This document shows positions 47,299-56,002 of a stretch of DNA of 64,000 nt, in pieces (the stretch's first letter is position 1; each line of letters starts with the position of its first letter). The position numbers and the translations under genes are program-made. The DNA lies in assembly GCF_024206495.1 (NCBI RefSeq), contig NZ_JAMBPQ010000008.1:124001-188000 (forward strand). The letters are read 5' to 3'. The notes beneath the pieces were generated by a model. That model had not been told where the DNA came from. It saw nothing but the letters and a program-made list of their open reading frames with translations, and did no database searches. This DNA is from Paraburkholderia sp. CNPSo 3272. Lineage in GTDB: Bacteria > Pseudomonadota > Gammaproteobacteria > Burkholderiales > Burkholderiaceae.

Positions 47299-47550
47299 CT
47301 ACCGTCCGCGCCTTTCGGATGAGAGCCTGCGCTGTTGCGCGACCTCGCGTCTGAGCAGTTCGCGATGCAGCGTCATGGTCTGCATGATGTCGAGCATGAC
47401 GCAAAGCAGTTCTTCTCCCGCCACGCTGGGGGTGCCGCAATCCCGCTGTCGCTGGACGCGCACCGTGAGCGCCGCCAGCCTCCGTCGAGCTTCCACAAGG
47501 TGAAGGTCTGCGGTCAGAAGCTCGAGTTCCTCGGCCGATGGGTCGTTCAT
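47299..47550 (-). CDS. Small helical hypothetical protein (83 aa)
   Basis: An 83-residue, highly charged and almost entirely helical protein starting MNDPSAEELELLTADLHLVE. The periodicity of Leu residues, as in ARRRLAALTVRVQRQRD and MTLHRELLRREVAQQRRL, suggests a coiled coil or helical hairpin. The C-terminus is strongly basic (SSERRGR), so nucleic-acid binding is conceivable. A GGAGGGG ribosome binding site before the ATG strongly supports this start rather than the long open frame upstream. No family recognised. Confidence 0.6.
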   Translation of the reverse strand: MNDPSAEELELLTADLHLVEARRRLAALTVRVQRQRDCGTPSVAGEELLCVMLDIMQTMTLHRELLRREVAQQRRLSSERRGR

Positions 47551-47963
47551 GATGCCCCTCCGGATTCGCCGCAATCGGCCGCAACGAATGGCAAGGCTGG
47601 CACCGCGACCAGCCCAGTATAGGCTTCGCGCAAATTTGCCGCTGACGCCGGCAGGGGCTTGCCAGCACCTGACGCAGCCGCGTTGAAGATCGACGTTGCC
47701 GACCCACGATCCGCAACGCAATGACCTGCGCTCGAAGCGCACACGGTTCCGGAGCGCGCGAGGACGCCAGTCGAAACTATCGCTGTACAAATGAAGGCGG
47801 GGGCGTAGTATGAAAACATCCGTCGACTGCGACCGATCCCGCCGCTCCTCCTGCTACCACGTCTCAGGGATCGCGCCGCTCCCCTCCATCGCAGACCACG
47901 AATGCTGCCGGCCGAAGTCTCGGGCGGCTTGCGGACCCCTCGCTGGGATTCAGGGAGAGAACT
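47551..47963. other. Intergenic stretch between divergent small genes
   Basis: About 410 bases with no supported coding sequence. It must contain the promoters of the two divergent small genes. Bases 47790-47815 (GCTGTACAAATGAAGGCGGG) are slightly AT-richer and may include a promoter, but I cannot identify both hexamers. No notable inverted repeat. Confidence 0.4.
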
Positions 47964-48179
47964 ATGCGTACCGATCCAGACCGTTTTCGCATCGACCCAA
48001 CGCCACGCCGGGCGGACGGGGAATTCATGGCGCACGCGCGCATCAGCACCAGCCGTATCGATGGGAGCGAGTGCGAAGTCCATTCCAGCGGCGATCTCGC
48101 CGGATTCGACGCGCGCGAGGATGCGATCGCCTATGCGGAGAACTGGGCAAGGCAATGGCTTGATGCCCGCTTTGGCTAG
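47964..48179 (+). CDS. Small hypothetical protein (71 aa)
   Basis: A 71-residue soluble protein starting MRTDPDRFRIDPTPRRADGE. After a disordered, charged leader it has a compact part: ARISTSRIDGSECEVHSSGD as a strand pair, then DAREDAIAYAENWARQWLDA as a helix. This beta-hairpin plus helix resembles small uncharacterised proteins common in Burkholderiaceae. GGGAGAGAACT immediately before the ATG is a good ribosome binding site. Function unknown. Confidence 0.65.
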   Translation: MRTDPDRFRIDPTPRRADGEFMAHARISTSRIDGSECEVHSSGDLAGFDAREDAIAYAENWARQWLDARFG

Positions 48180-48297
48180 GCTTCCATCGGCGGCTCCGAG
48201 CAATTGCCGCTCCGCGGTTTGCTCGAGAGGGGGTCACGCCAGCTAAAGGAAATTCCGGCCGTGTCGTTATACCGGGGGCGAATCCAAATGTTCCTGA

Positions 48298-49398
48298 ATG
48301 GTGGTGGTCGCTGGCATGCCGTACACGGGAAGAAGCCGATTTCTCGAGAAACGACGCAGTTTTCGGGACGCCTCAGAACTGCGTCTATTCCTCGAGAGTG
48401 CGGCGCAGAACTCGCGCCATCTCGCTGTGGCGGTCCAGTTCTTCGGGCTCGTGTCGTGGCTCATGTCCCGGGCATTCGCGAATCCTCGTGCGCACTTCGA
48501 TGTGACAGGCACGCTGGTAGCCGCCAGCGGCATCCTCCTGGCGATGGGTATGACATACGCCTCACGGGGACTGCGAACGGATGCGCTGGGCCGGTTTGCA
48601 TGCGCGGCGTTCGTGGCCCTGGCGTTTCACTCCAATTTGCCCGGCACCGGCAGTCCCGCGTTCTGGGTGCTTCCCATCGGCGTGGCGATCAACGTGGGCA
48701 TGGCCCCGGTGATCTCGGGGTATTTCAACTATCTCGCAAGCGCACTGACTGTCTGGGTGATCATCTCCCACGGCGAGGTGGGCGCGCTGATGTCCTCACC
48801 GGATCGCAACTGGATATTGCTTTTTGCACTCGCCGCCCTTGCGCTCGGCCTCCTGCTCAATCTTCTCTTCAGACAGGAGCGGAAAAAGACATTTCTGGTG
48901 CAGCGCGAACTGGCACGACTCGCATTCAGGGACACGCTCACCGGGATTGCAAATCGCCGTAGCTTCATGCTGGAGGTCAATGAATGTCAGGACCGCCGGT
49001 CCAGTGAGGAATTCTGGCTATTGCTCATCGATGTCGACGATTTCAAGCAGATCAACGACACCGCGGGGCACGACGCCGGCGACGATGTCCTGGCCGCCGT
49101 GGCGCGAGCCATCGAAGAAAGCGCCAGCCCGAACTTTTGCGGCCGCCTTGGCGGCGAGGAATTCGGCGTGATCTTTTCGGGCAACCAGCAAAGCGCAGAC
49201 ACCCTCGCACGTGAGATCTGCGGCACCGTGGCGGCGGCGCGAATATCCGGACACAGGGTCACGGTCAGTATCGGGGTCTCGAGCATCTCGGAGCTGATCG
49301 GTGTACCCGAAACGTTTCGACTCGCCGACCGCGCACTCTACGAAGCGAAACGGCGAGGCAAAAACCGATGCGTGGTCGCCGAACCGGAGTCGTGGTGA
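48298..49398 (+). CDS. Membrane diguanylate cyclase (GGDEF)
   Basis: A ~366-residue protein with about six hydrophobic helices in residues ~45-200 (VAVQFFGLVSWLMSRAF; GTLVAASGILLAMGMTY; WILLFALAALALGLLLNLLF), then an LVQRELARLAFRDTLTGI linker and a GGDEF domain with active GGEEF in GRLGGEEFGVIFSG. No RxxD inhibitory site is visible just before it. The sensor resembles none that I know. A second ATG at 48316 is an alternative start, and neither has a clear ribosome binding site. This is the third c-di-GMP protein in the window. Confidence 0.88.
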   Translation: MVVVAGMPYTGRSRFLEKRRSFRDASELRLFLESAAQNSRHLAVAVQFFGLVSWLMSRAFANPRAHFDVTGTLVAASGILLAMGMTYASRGLRTDALGRFACAAFVALAFHSNLPGTGSPAFWVLPIGVAINVGMAPVISGYFNYLASALTVWVIISHGEVGALMSSPDRNWILLFALAALALGLLLNLLFRQERKKTFLVQRELARLAFRDTLTGIANRRSFMLEVNECQDRRSSEEFWLLLIDVDDFKQINDTAGHDAGDDVLAAVARAIEESASPNFCGRLGGEEFGVIFSGNQQSADTLAREICGTVAAARISGHRVTVSIGVSSISELIGVPETFRLADRALYEAKRRGKNRCVVAEPESW

Positions 49399-49465
49399 CG
49401 CGCGTCGACAGACGACCTTCGATGTCGATCAGCTCTGACCTATCCAATGAGATGCGCCGGCGCCT

Positions 49466-50455
49466 TTAGCGGGACGGGCGCGAGAAACGCAACTGATACT
49501 CGCGCGGCGAGAGACCCGTTTTGCGCTTGAACAGCACGCGAAACGAACCAGGATCTGCGTAACCGACGCGGTCGCTGAGGTTTTCGAGTGCGATAGGCCG
49601 GGATTCCAGCAACTGTTTCGCCACTTCGATGCGAAGATTCTGCAGATATTCGAGTGGCGCGAGGCCCGTGGCCTGCTTGAAGCGGCGGTTCAGCGTCCGT
49701 TCGCTCACGGCGAGCCACGTGGCAAGCTCACTTAACCGGAACCCTTCAGTAATCGTCGCCTCCATGCGCTGCTGCGCCCGGGCGATGAGGGGATCTGTGT
49801 GCCCGTGCTCGTCGACCAGCGTCGCATAGGATGCCTGATCGATACGATTGACATCGATCAGCAAGGATCTTGCCGTCACGGCGGCGAGCTTTTCGTCGGC
49901 AAGCATTTCCACGAGCCGTATCGCGAGATTGAGATATGACGTGACCGCGCCGCTGGAAATTATGCGGTCCTGCCCGGTCAGGACCTCGCGCGCCCGCAGT
50001 TCGACGGCCGGATAACGTCGCGCGAAATCAGCCGCCTTCGCCCAGTGCGTGGTGGCGACCCGTCCGTCCAGCAGCCCCGCTTCGGCAAGCAGATAGTTGC
50101 CTGTGCAGTAGGCCGCCAGCACGGCGCCGGCCTTGTGCTGGCAGCGCAGCGCCCTCGAGAGTTTTTCGATCTGCTCGCGGCGGCCGATGAAGGCGTCCAT
50201 GTCGGAGAAAAACGGCGCCGTGAGCAGGATGGCGTGCGCGCCTTTGCGTCCGTCGATCTTGCCGTCTACCGCGATGCTCTGGCCCGACGCCGCCCTCACC
50301 GGTTGCCCGTCGAGGGATTCGACACGCCACGCGAAACGCCGCGCATCATGGCCCAAGCGCGCCCCAAGCTGATTGGCGGCGTTGAAAACGTCGATGGGGC
50401 CGGCTACGCCGGAGGCCAGAATCCCGTCGTAAACCCAGATGCGGATTGTGATCAT
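49466..50455 (-). CDS. GlxA-type AraC family transcriptional regulator
   Basis: A 329-residue regulator with an N-terminal DJ-1/PfpI-like domain (MITIRIWVYDGILASGVAGP; AAYCTGNYLLAEAGLLDGRV, where Cys replaces the amidotransferase nucleophile region) and a C-terminal AraC DNA-binding pair of HTHs (LSELATWLAVSERTLNRRFK; IALENLSDRVGYADPGSFRV). The family senses small molecules in diverse catabolic systems. It is divergent from a tautomerase gene, with TGGC-N6-GCCA at 50482-50495 between them. Probably an activator of that gene. Confidence 0.92.
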   Translation of the reverse strand: MITIRIWVYDGILASGVAGPIDVFNAANQLGARLGHDARRFAWRVESLDGQPVRAASGQSIAVDGKIDGRKGAHAILLTAPFFSDMDAFIGRREQIEKLSRALRCQHKAGAVLAAYCTGNYLLAEAGLLDGRVATTHWAKAADFARRYPAVELRAREVLTGQDRIISSGAVTSYLNLAIRLVEMLADEKLAAVTARSLLIDVNRIDQASYATLVDEHGHTDPLIARAQQRMEATITEGFRLSELATWLAVSERTLNRRFKQATGLAPLEYLQNLRIEVAKQLLESRPIALENLSDRVGYADPGSFRVLFKRKTGLSPREYQLRFSRPSR

Positions 50456-50481
50456 TGGCGTGTCCGATATGCCTTCAATAA

Positions 50482-50495
50482 TGGCGATCTTGCCA
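50482..50495. promoter_or_regulatory. Inverted repeat in the AraC/tautomerase divergent region
   Basis: TGGCGATCTTGCCA is an inverted repeat with TGGC/GCCA arms about 70 bases before the tautomerase start and 27 bases before the regulator start. The location suits an activator site, but four-base arms are weak evidence. Confidence 0.3.
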
Positions 50496-50561
50496 CTTCC
50501 TCGCTAACCCGTAAAGCCGCATGATTGCCCCATCCCAACACTTGATTGAAGGAGTAGCGCC

Positions 50562-51095
50562 ATGCCCATGATCGACGCTTTGTGGCCCGAAGATGCCCTG
50601 ACACCCGAAGCAGAAGCCGGCCTCATCAAGGAACTCACCAACATCCTGATCCACGCGGAAGGCTACGATCCCGGCAACCGGATTGCCCAGAGCGTAACCG
50701 TGCTCCATCTGCATCGGCCGGCCGCGGTCTATGTCGGCGGAGAACGCTCGGCGCTGCCGCGCTACCGCATCGTTCCTTCGGCGCCGGAAGGTCAGTACAC
50801 CGATACATCCCGCAAGGCGCTCGTCAGAGCCGTGACCGAAGCCGTGGCGCGCGCCGAGAACCGTCCGCTCGAAGACGTGGCGCCGCGCGTGTGGGTCTTC
50901 CCGACCGAGATTGCGGACGGCACGTGGGGTAGCCGCGGCAGCATCTGGACATTGCCCGACATTCACGCGCTGCTGGAAGGCGAGGCCGAGCGCGGCGTGG
51001 GCGCGATGCGTCTCGCGCGCCGACGCCGCGAAAAAGCGCGCACCACGCTCGCAGCAGCGCTCGACGCGGCATCGATGCGGCACGCTGACGAGTGA
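50562..51095 (+). CDS. Tautomerase-like protein (177 aa)
   Basis: A 177-residue cytoplasmic protein. It begins MPMIDALWPEDALTPEAEAG; after Met removal Pro-1 would be the catalytic base as in 4-oxalocrotonate tautomerase and cis-CaaD. The length suggests two tautomerase units: AGLIKELTNILIHAEGYDPG leads the first and RKALVRAVTEAVARAENRPL the second, followed by VWVFPTEIADGTWGSRG. GAAGGAG precedes the ATG by 7-8 bases. It is divergent from a GlxA-type regulator. The substrate is unknown. Confidence 0.82.
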   Translation: MPMIDALWPEDALTPEAEAGLIKELTNILIHAEGYDPGNRIAQSVTVLHLHRPAAVYVGGERSALPRYRIVPSAPEGQYTDTSRKALVRAVTEAVARAENRPLEDVAPRVWVFPTEIADGTWGSRGSIWTLPDIHALLEGEAERGVGAMRLARRRREKARTTLAAALDAASMRHADE

Positions 51096-51102
51096 CGGCG
51101 AA

Positions 51103-51126
51103 AGGCTCTTCGCAAGCGAAGAGCCT
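51103..51126. terminator. Bidirectional hairpin between converging genes
   Basis: AGGCTCTTCGC pairs perfectly with GCGAAGAGCCT across a two-base AA centre (effective loop slightly larger), an 11-bp GC-rich stem. It lies just after the tautomerase stop and before the end of the DUF4148 gene on the other strand. There is only a weak T tract, so termination efficiency is uncertain. Confidence 0.65.
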
Positions 51127-51170
51127 CTCAATTGCGACGGCCCTTAGGGCCGCGCACACGACAAACATCG

Positions 51171-51494
51171 TTAATGCGCGTAGATCGGACCCAGTCCGGG
51201 AGTGTCCTGCCGGGACGACACCGTAGCCGCGCCGGGGCCTGCCGCCGACGAGGCGTCCACCACTCCGCCAAATCCCGAAGCCACCGCGCCGTTCTGCGCG
51301 CTCACGCGTGCCTCGGCCGCCTGAATTTCCTGGGGATAGTTCGCATAGTCGGCAGTGGGGTTGTAGCCCGCCTTCTCGAGCTGGACGAGTTCCGCGCGAA
51401 CTTGCGCACGCGTGAGCGGCTCGCTGGATTGAGCGAAGGAAACAACCGGAACGACGACGAGAGCGGCAACGACCAGCGACTTGATGAGTTTCAT
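51171..51494 (-). CDS. DUF4148 domain-containing exported protein
   Basis: A 107-residue protein. The signal peptide MKLIKSLVVAALVVVPVVSF is cleaved before QSSEP, then comes the DUF4148 signature LTRAQVRAELVQLEKAGYNP followed by YANYPQEIQAAEARV. The remainder is Gly/Ala/Ser-rich and probably flexible. DUF4148 proteins are small, exported, Burkholderiales-specific and multicopy; their function is unknown. AGGTGGATCTC provides the ribosome binding site. Much longer open frames upstream are excluded by the signal peptide. Confidence 0.93.
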   Translation of the reverse strand: MKLIKSLVVAALVVVPVVSFAQSSEPLTRAQVRAELVQLEKAGYNPTADYANYPQEIQAAEARVSAQNGAVASGFGGVVDASSAAGPGAATVSSRQDTPGLGPIYAH

Positions 51495-51882
51495 GAGATC
51501 CACCTGCAAGCAAAGAATTGGGTCAGACCACGGTTGCGTGGCACGTGCATCCAGTCGCCTCGAACTCTGCTTTGCGACACCGCCGACTGGCATGGACGTA
51601 TTTGAAACCCACAACGTATCCCGCTCGTTTCCGTGAACCCCGGTTTTTGCAATCCTCCTTGTCCCATGGCGCGATGGATACACGACGATACAAAGTCCGC
51701 AAAAATCGCTGCGCGCCGTTCCTGTCGACCCCGCAGCGGTTTTGTATCGCGATGTATCTGGCCGCCGCGTGGAAACATGCACATACACAAAGCCGGGCCG
51801 CCCGACACGTGCGGGATACATCGGCACGCTTCAATACGTCAACCGGGCAAACCGCCCCGCACGAACCCTGGAGTCGCGAAGC
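51495..51882. other. Divergent intergenic region
   Basis: About 390 bases between the DUF4148 and MarR starts. It should carry both promoters. Open frames crossing it are long but carry no domain and no plausible start signal. I see no terminator, RNA gene or long inverted repeat. Confidence 0.4.
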
Positions 51883-52359
51883 ATGTCCTGCATCGAAACC
51901 GTTCCGCACAGCACTGAAGCATCGGCCAGCGTGAGCGCGCAGATCGTCCGCCACTGCCTGCTGACCCGCACCCGGCAGATCGCACGCGTGCTCACCGCTC
52001 TTTACGACGAGGCGCTGCGCCCGCTCGGCATCAGTTCATCCCAGCTTTCGTTGCTGGTGCTCGTCGCGGAGTACGGCCCCTTGAGCCGCGCAGCGCTCGG
52101 GCGCAAGAACCATCACGACCGCACGACGCTCACGCGCAACCTGCAGCCGCTCATCGCACACGGTTGGGTCGCCGATGGCGAGCCTGGTAGCGACGGCCGC
52201 AGCCGTGCGCTCTCGGTCACGCAAGCGGGCCGCGCGCTGCTTCACACCGCCGGGCCGGCGTGGTCCACCGCGCAACAGCGCGCGGCCAGCGTGCTCGGCC
52301 TGGAAGGCGCGAGCGCGCTCATGAACATCGCGGCGGATCTGCCGTCTGCCACCGTCTAA
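51883..52359 (+). CDS. MarR family transcriptional regulator
   Basis: A 158-residue winged-helix repressor. The N-terminal dimer helix is RHCLLTRTRQIARVLTALYD, the DNA-binding part is ISSSQLSLLVLVAEYGPLSR, then KNHHDRTTLTRNLQPLIAHG, and the beta wing is DGEPGSDGRSRALSVTQAGR. GGAG about nine bases before the ATG supports the start. The gene is followed after 49 bases by a nitrilase gene with the perfect palindrome TGTTGCATATGCAACA (52377-52392) between them, a likely target of this protein. Confidence 0.92.
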   Translation: MSCIETVPHSTEASASVSAQIVRHCLLTRTRQIARVLTALYDEALRPLGISSSQLSLLVLVAEYGPLSRAALGRKNHHDRTTLTRNLQPLIAHGWVADGEPGSDGRSRALSVTQAGRALLHTAGPAWSTAQQRAASVLGLEGASALMNIAADLPSATV

Positions 52360-52376
52360 TCTCTTTTCATCGTCAA

Positions 52377-52392
52377 TGTTGCATATGCAACA
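52377..52392. promoter_or_regulatory. Perfect 16-bp palindrome in front of the nitrilase gene
   Basis: TGTTGCATATGCAACA is a perfect palindrome of eight-base arms between the marR stop and the nitrilase start, ending 17 bases before the ATG and just before the AGGAG ribosome binding site. Its TTGCATATGCAA core is like known MarR-family boxes. Binding by the adjacent MarR is inference. Confidence 0.7.
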
Positions 52393-52408
52393 CCACCAGG
52401 AGCCTGCA

Positions 52409-53401
52409 ATGAAAGTCGTCAAAGCCGCCGCCGTCCAGATCAGCCCCGTGCTCTACAGCCGCGAGGCCACGGTTGCCAAGGTCGTGCAGAAGATTCTCGA
52501 ACTCGGCCGCAAGGGCGTGCAGTTCGCCACATTCCCGGAAACCGTCGTGCCGTATTACCCGTATTTTTCCGCGGTGCAAACGCCCATGCAGTTGCTCGCG
52601 GGCACCGAGCATCTGCGCCTGCTCGAACAGTCCGTGACGGTGCCCTCGGCCGCCACGGATGCGATCGGCGAGGCCGCACGCCAGGCGGCCATGGTGGTCT
52701 CCATTGGCGTGAACGAGCGCGACGGCGGCACCATCTACAACACGCAACTGCTCTTCGACGCCGACGGCACGCTGATCCAGCGCCGCCGCAAGATCACCCC
52801 CACGCATTTCGAGCGCATGATCTGGGGCCAGGGCGACGGCTCGGGCCTGCGCGCCGTGGACAGCAAGGTGGGTCGCATTGGCCAGCTCGCCTGCTTCGAG
52901 CACAACAACCCGCTCGCGCGCTATGCAATGATTGCGGACGGCGAACAGATCCATTCGGCCATGTATCCGGGCTCGGCGTTCGGCGAAGGCTTCGCGCAAC
53001 GCATGGAGATCAATATCCGCCAGCACGCGCTCGAATCCGGCGCCTTCGTCGTGAACGCGACCGCGTGGCTCGACGCCGACCAGCAGGCGCAGATCATGAA
53101 GGACACGGGCTGCGCGATCGGGCCGATCTCGGGCGGCTGCTTCACCACGATCGTCGCGCCGGACGGCTCGCTGATCGGCGAACCGCTGCGTGAGGGCGAA
53201 GGCGAAGTCATCGCCGACCTCGACTTCTCGCTGATCGACCGTCGCAAGATGCTGATGGACGCAGCCGGCCACTACAACCGGCCTGAACTGCTCAGCCTGC
53301 AGATCGACCGCACGCCGACTGCGAACGTTCACGAACGTTTGCAGCACGCCGCTGCGGCGAACGCAAACGAAGGCGAGGAGCCACGTACGATCGTTGCCTG
53401 A
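52409..53401 (+). CDS. Nitrilase
   Basis: A 330-residue carbon-nitrogen hydrolase of the true nitrilase branch, hydrolysing nitriles to carboxylic acid and ammonia. The Glu-Lys-Cys triad is E44 in ATFPETVVPYY, K128 in RRRKITPTHFER and C162 in IGQLACFEHNNPL; the Cys-Phe-Glu-His context resembles aliphatic (Nit6803-like) nitrilases. Such enzymes form large helical homo-oligomers. AGGAG seven bases before the ATG fixes the start. It is preceded by a MarR gene and a palindrome and followed 82 bases later by an NmrA-like protein. Confidence 0.93.
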   Translation: MKVVKAAAVQISPVLYSREATVAKVVQKILELGRKGVQFATFPETVVPYYPYFSAVQTPMQLLAGTEHLRLLEQSVTVPSAATDAIGEAARQAAMVVSIGVNERDGGTIYNTQLLFDADGTLIQRRRKITPTHFERMIWGQGDGSGLRAVDSKVGRIGQLACFEHNNPLARYAMIADGEQIHSAMYPGSAFGEGFAQRMEINIRQHALESGAFVVNATAWLDADQQAQIMKDTGCAIGPISGGCFTTIVAPDGSLIGEPLREGEGEVIADLDFSLIDRRKMLMDAAGHYNRPELLSLQIDRTPTANVHERLQHAAAANANEGEEPRTIVA

Positions 53402-53442
53402 GCGCGGACTGCATCCGCTCCGGCTGCTGCCACTCCTTAAAT

Positions 53443-53454
53443 GTGTATATACAC
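53443..53454. promoter_or_regulatory. 12-bp palindrome upstream of the NmrA-like gene
   Basis: GTGTATATACAC is a perfect 12-base palindrome about 30 bases before the NmrA-like start, in a small AT-rich pocket of GC-rich DNA. It may be the operator of a second regulator, or overlap a -10 box (TATATA). Confidence 0.4.
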
Positions 53455-53483
53455 TCTTTAGTATGACGAAACAGGTAAGCGAA

Positions 53484-54419
53484 ATGACCACTCAAACCCA
53501 GCATGACCGTCCGATTCTCGTCGCGGGCGCGGCAGGCGCGATCGGCGCCGTCGGCCGCAGCATCACCGAAAACCTGCTTGCGAAGGGCCATCGCGTGCGC
53601 GCGCTGGTGCGCCGCGAGGATGCACGCGCCGACGAACTGCGCCGTCTCGGCGCACAGGTCGTGCTCGGCGATCTGACCGATCTCGATTCGATGCACCGGG
53701 CCATGGAAGGCGTCTCGCGCCTCTACTTCGGCATGTCAGTGTCGCCCGCTTACCTCGAAGCGACGATCAACACCGCGGCCGTTGCACGCCACCACGGCGT
53801 CGAAGCGTTCGTGAACATGTCGCAGATGACCGTCTCGCAGATGAGCATCACCGAAACCACCGACAGCGTGCAGCAGAAGCAGCACTGGCTCGCCGAGCAG
53901 GCGCTCGCCTGGTCGGGCCTGCCCGTCGTCACAGTGCGGCCCACGGTGTTTCTGGAGAGCTTCTTCCTGCTTCTTGCAGCAGAAGGCGTGCGCAAGCACG
54001 ACGAACTCGTGCTGCCGCTCGGCAAAGGACGGACCTCGCCGATTTCGTCGCTCGACGTGGCGCGTGCCGTTGCGGAGATCCTCGACAATCCGGCGCCGCA
54101 TATCGGCCAGGTTTATCACCTCACGGGTCTCGAATCCGGCGATATGGAGCACTATGCGCGCCTCTTCTCCGAGGTGCTGGGCCGCACGATTCGCTACCGC
54201 GAGGTGCCCGTCGAGGCATGGGCTGCGAAGCTGGGCGATCTCGGGCTTTCCGCGCACGTCGTCAAGCATCTCGCGGTCATGGCCGAACTGCACGCGCAAG
54301 GCCGCTACGACCGCATGACCGACGACCTGCGCAGGCTCACGGGTCAGGCGCCGATCGGCATGCGCGAATTCGTGACGCGCCATGCCGCGGCGTTTGCGAG
54401 CGGCGCGGCATCGGCTTGA
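53484..54419 (+). CDS. NmrA/atypical SDR NAD(P)-binding protein
   Basis: A 311-residue NmrA-like (SDR a5) protein. The N-terminal Rossmann motif ILVAGAAGAIGAVGRSITEN is followed by VRALVRREDARADELR, with arginines typical of NADP recognition, then VVLGDLTDLDSMHRAMEGV. Substrate-side segments include GLPVVTVRPTVFLESFF. NmrA-like proteins are redox sensors or quinone/ene reductases (QOR2-like). I start at MTTQTQHDRPILV because AGGTAAGCGAA gives a better ribosome binding site than the upstream ATG at 53463. Confidence 0.88.
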   Translation: MTTQTQHDRPILVAGAAGAIGAVGRSITENLLAKGHRVRALVRREDARADELRRLGAQVVLGDLTDLDSMHRAMEGVSRLYFGMSVSPAYLEATINTAAVARHHGVEAFVNMSQMTVSQMSITETTDSVQQKQHWLAEQALAWSGLPVVTVRPTVFLESFFLLLAAEGVRKHDELVLPLGKGRTSPISSLDVARAVAEILDNPAPHIGQVYHLTGLESGDMEHYARLFSEVLGRTIRYREVPVEAWAAKLGDLGLSAHVVKHLAVMAELHAQGRYDRMTDDLRRLTGQAPIGMREFVTRHAAAFASGAASA

Positions 54420-54572
54420 TGCGACGCACATTTGCGTGCCGGGACATCCGGCTCGAATCCCGTTGGCGAGCGATGCGCAACTGCAGCGCCCACGCGCGCC
54501 AGCATGACTACGCCTGGTATTGCGAAGCATCCACGTGAGCTCTGCCTTCAATACCAGAAAAACGGAGTACCT

Positions 54573-55931
54573 ATGTCTGACGATTTTCTCATCCCGTCGC
54601 CGTCGCGCCGCCGCTTCATGGGCGCGACCGCGGCCGCCGTGGCGGCAGCCTCGCTGAGCCAGCTGGCGTTCTCGCAAACCCTGCAAGACATCGCGCAAGT
54701 CGAGACCGCGCCGAACGGCGACAAGACCGCGATTCGCCCGCTGCGCGTGCATGTGCCCGAAGCGCAGCTCGTCGATCTGCGACGCCGCATCAAGGCCACG
54801 CGCTGGCCCGACAAGGAGACCGTGAACGACGATTCGCAGGGTGTGCCGCTCGCCATGATGCAGGAGGTCGCACGCCACTGGTCGACCGACTATGACTGGC
54901 GCCGCTGCGAAGCGAAACTGAACTCGCTGCCGAACTACATGACCGAGATCGACGGACTCGATATCCACTTCATTCATGTGCGCTCGAAGCATGAGAACGC
55001 CATGCCGCTCATCGTCACGCACGGCTGGCCGGGCTCGATCATCGAACAGTTCAAGATCATCGACCCGCTGACCAATCCCACTGCTTACGGCGCGAGCGCT
55101 TCCGACGCGTTTCACCTGGTGATTCCATCGCTGCCGGGCTATGGCTTCTCGGCCAGGCCGACCGGGGTGGGCTGGGGTCCCGAGCGGACTGCACGTGCGT
55201 GGGTCGTGCTGATGAAGCGCCTTGGCTACGAGAAGTTCGCGGCGCAAGGCGGCGACCTTGGCGGCATCGTCGCCAACGTGATGGCCAAGCAGGCGCCCCC
55301 GGAACTGCTCGGCATTCATGTGAATTTTCCGGCGACGGTTCCGCCCGAAATCGTCAAGGCGCTGCAAGCCGGCTCGCCGCCGCCAGACAATCTCGGCGAC
55401 GACGAAAAGCACGCCTACGAGCAGCTCGCGAGCGCAGCCAAATCGCGACGCGCCTACGCACTCGAACAGGGCACGCGCCCGCAAACGCTCTATGGGCTCT
55501 CGGATTCGCCGATCGCGCTGGCCAGCTGGCTCCTCGATCACGGCGACGGCTATATCCAGCCGGCTGCGGCGCTCACCTCGGCCGTGTACGGGCGCGACGT
55601 CAACGGAGAATCGGCGGGCGCGATGACGCGCGACGACGTACTCGACGACATCACGCTCTATTGGCTTACGAACACGGGAATCTCTGCCGCGCGCTTCTAT
55701 TGGGAGTCGCATTTCAACTTTACCGCGGCCGCCGACGTATCGGTGCCGGCGGCAGTAAGCGTGTTCCCACGCGAGAATTATCAGGCGCCGCGCAGTTGGA
55801 CCGAGCGCGCCTATCACGATCTCATCTACTACAACCGGCCCGACAAGGGCGGCCACTTTGCGGCGTGGGAACAGCCGCAACTGTTTGCGCAAGAGGTGCG
55901 AGCGGGCTTGCGGCCGCTGCGCCAGCAATAA
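54573..55931 (+). CDS. Tat-exported epoxide hydrolase
   Basis: A 452-residue alpha/beta-hydrolase of the epoxide hydrolase (EHN) family. The twin-arginine motif SRRRFMGATAA at residues 11-21 and a hydrophobic stretch to about 35 indicate export in folded form. EHN begins with RPLRVHVPEAQLVDLRRRIK. The oxyanion segment HGWPGS is at 150-155, the nucleophile Asp is D228 in QGGDLGGIVAN, and the His is in KGGHFAAWEQPQL. It hydrates epoxides to diols. It follows the nitrilase and NmrA genes and was likely recruited for the same xenobiotic or plant compound. Confidence 0.9.
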   Translation: MSDDFLIPSPSRRRFMGATAAAVAAASLSQLAFSQTLQDIAQVETAPNGDKTAIRPLRVHVPEAQLVDLRRRIKATRWPDKETVNDDSQGVPLAMMQEVARHWSTDYDWRRCEAKLNSLPNYMTEIDGLDIHFIHVRSKHENAMPLIVTHGWPGSIIEQFKIIDPLTNPTAYGASASDAFHLVIPSLPGYGFSARPTGVGWGPERTARAWVVLMKRLGYEKFAAQGGDLGGIVANVMAKQAPPELLGIHVNFPATVPPEIVKALQAGSPPPDNLGDDEKHAYEQLASAAKSRRAYALEQGTRPQTLYGLSDSPIALASWLLDHGDGYIQPAAALTSAVYGRDVNGESAGAMTRDDVLDDITLYWLTNTGISAARFYWESHFNFTAAADVSVPAAVSVFPRENYQAPRSWTERAYHDLIYYNRPDKGGHFAAWEQPQLFAQEVRAGLRPLRQQ

Positions 55932-56002
55932 CGCGCGAGCCGTTTTGTACGGCGCTGGGGCGCGACTCCCGGCGCCTGCCTGAAACCCAAGGAACGTCCG
56001 AC

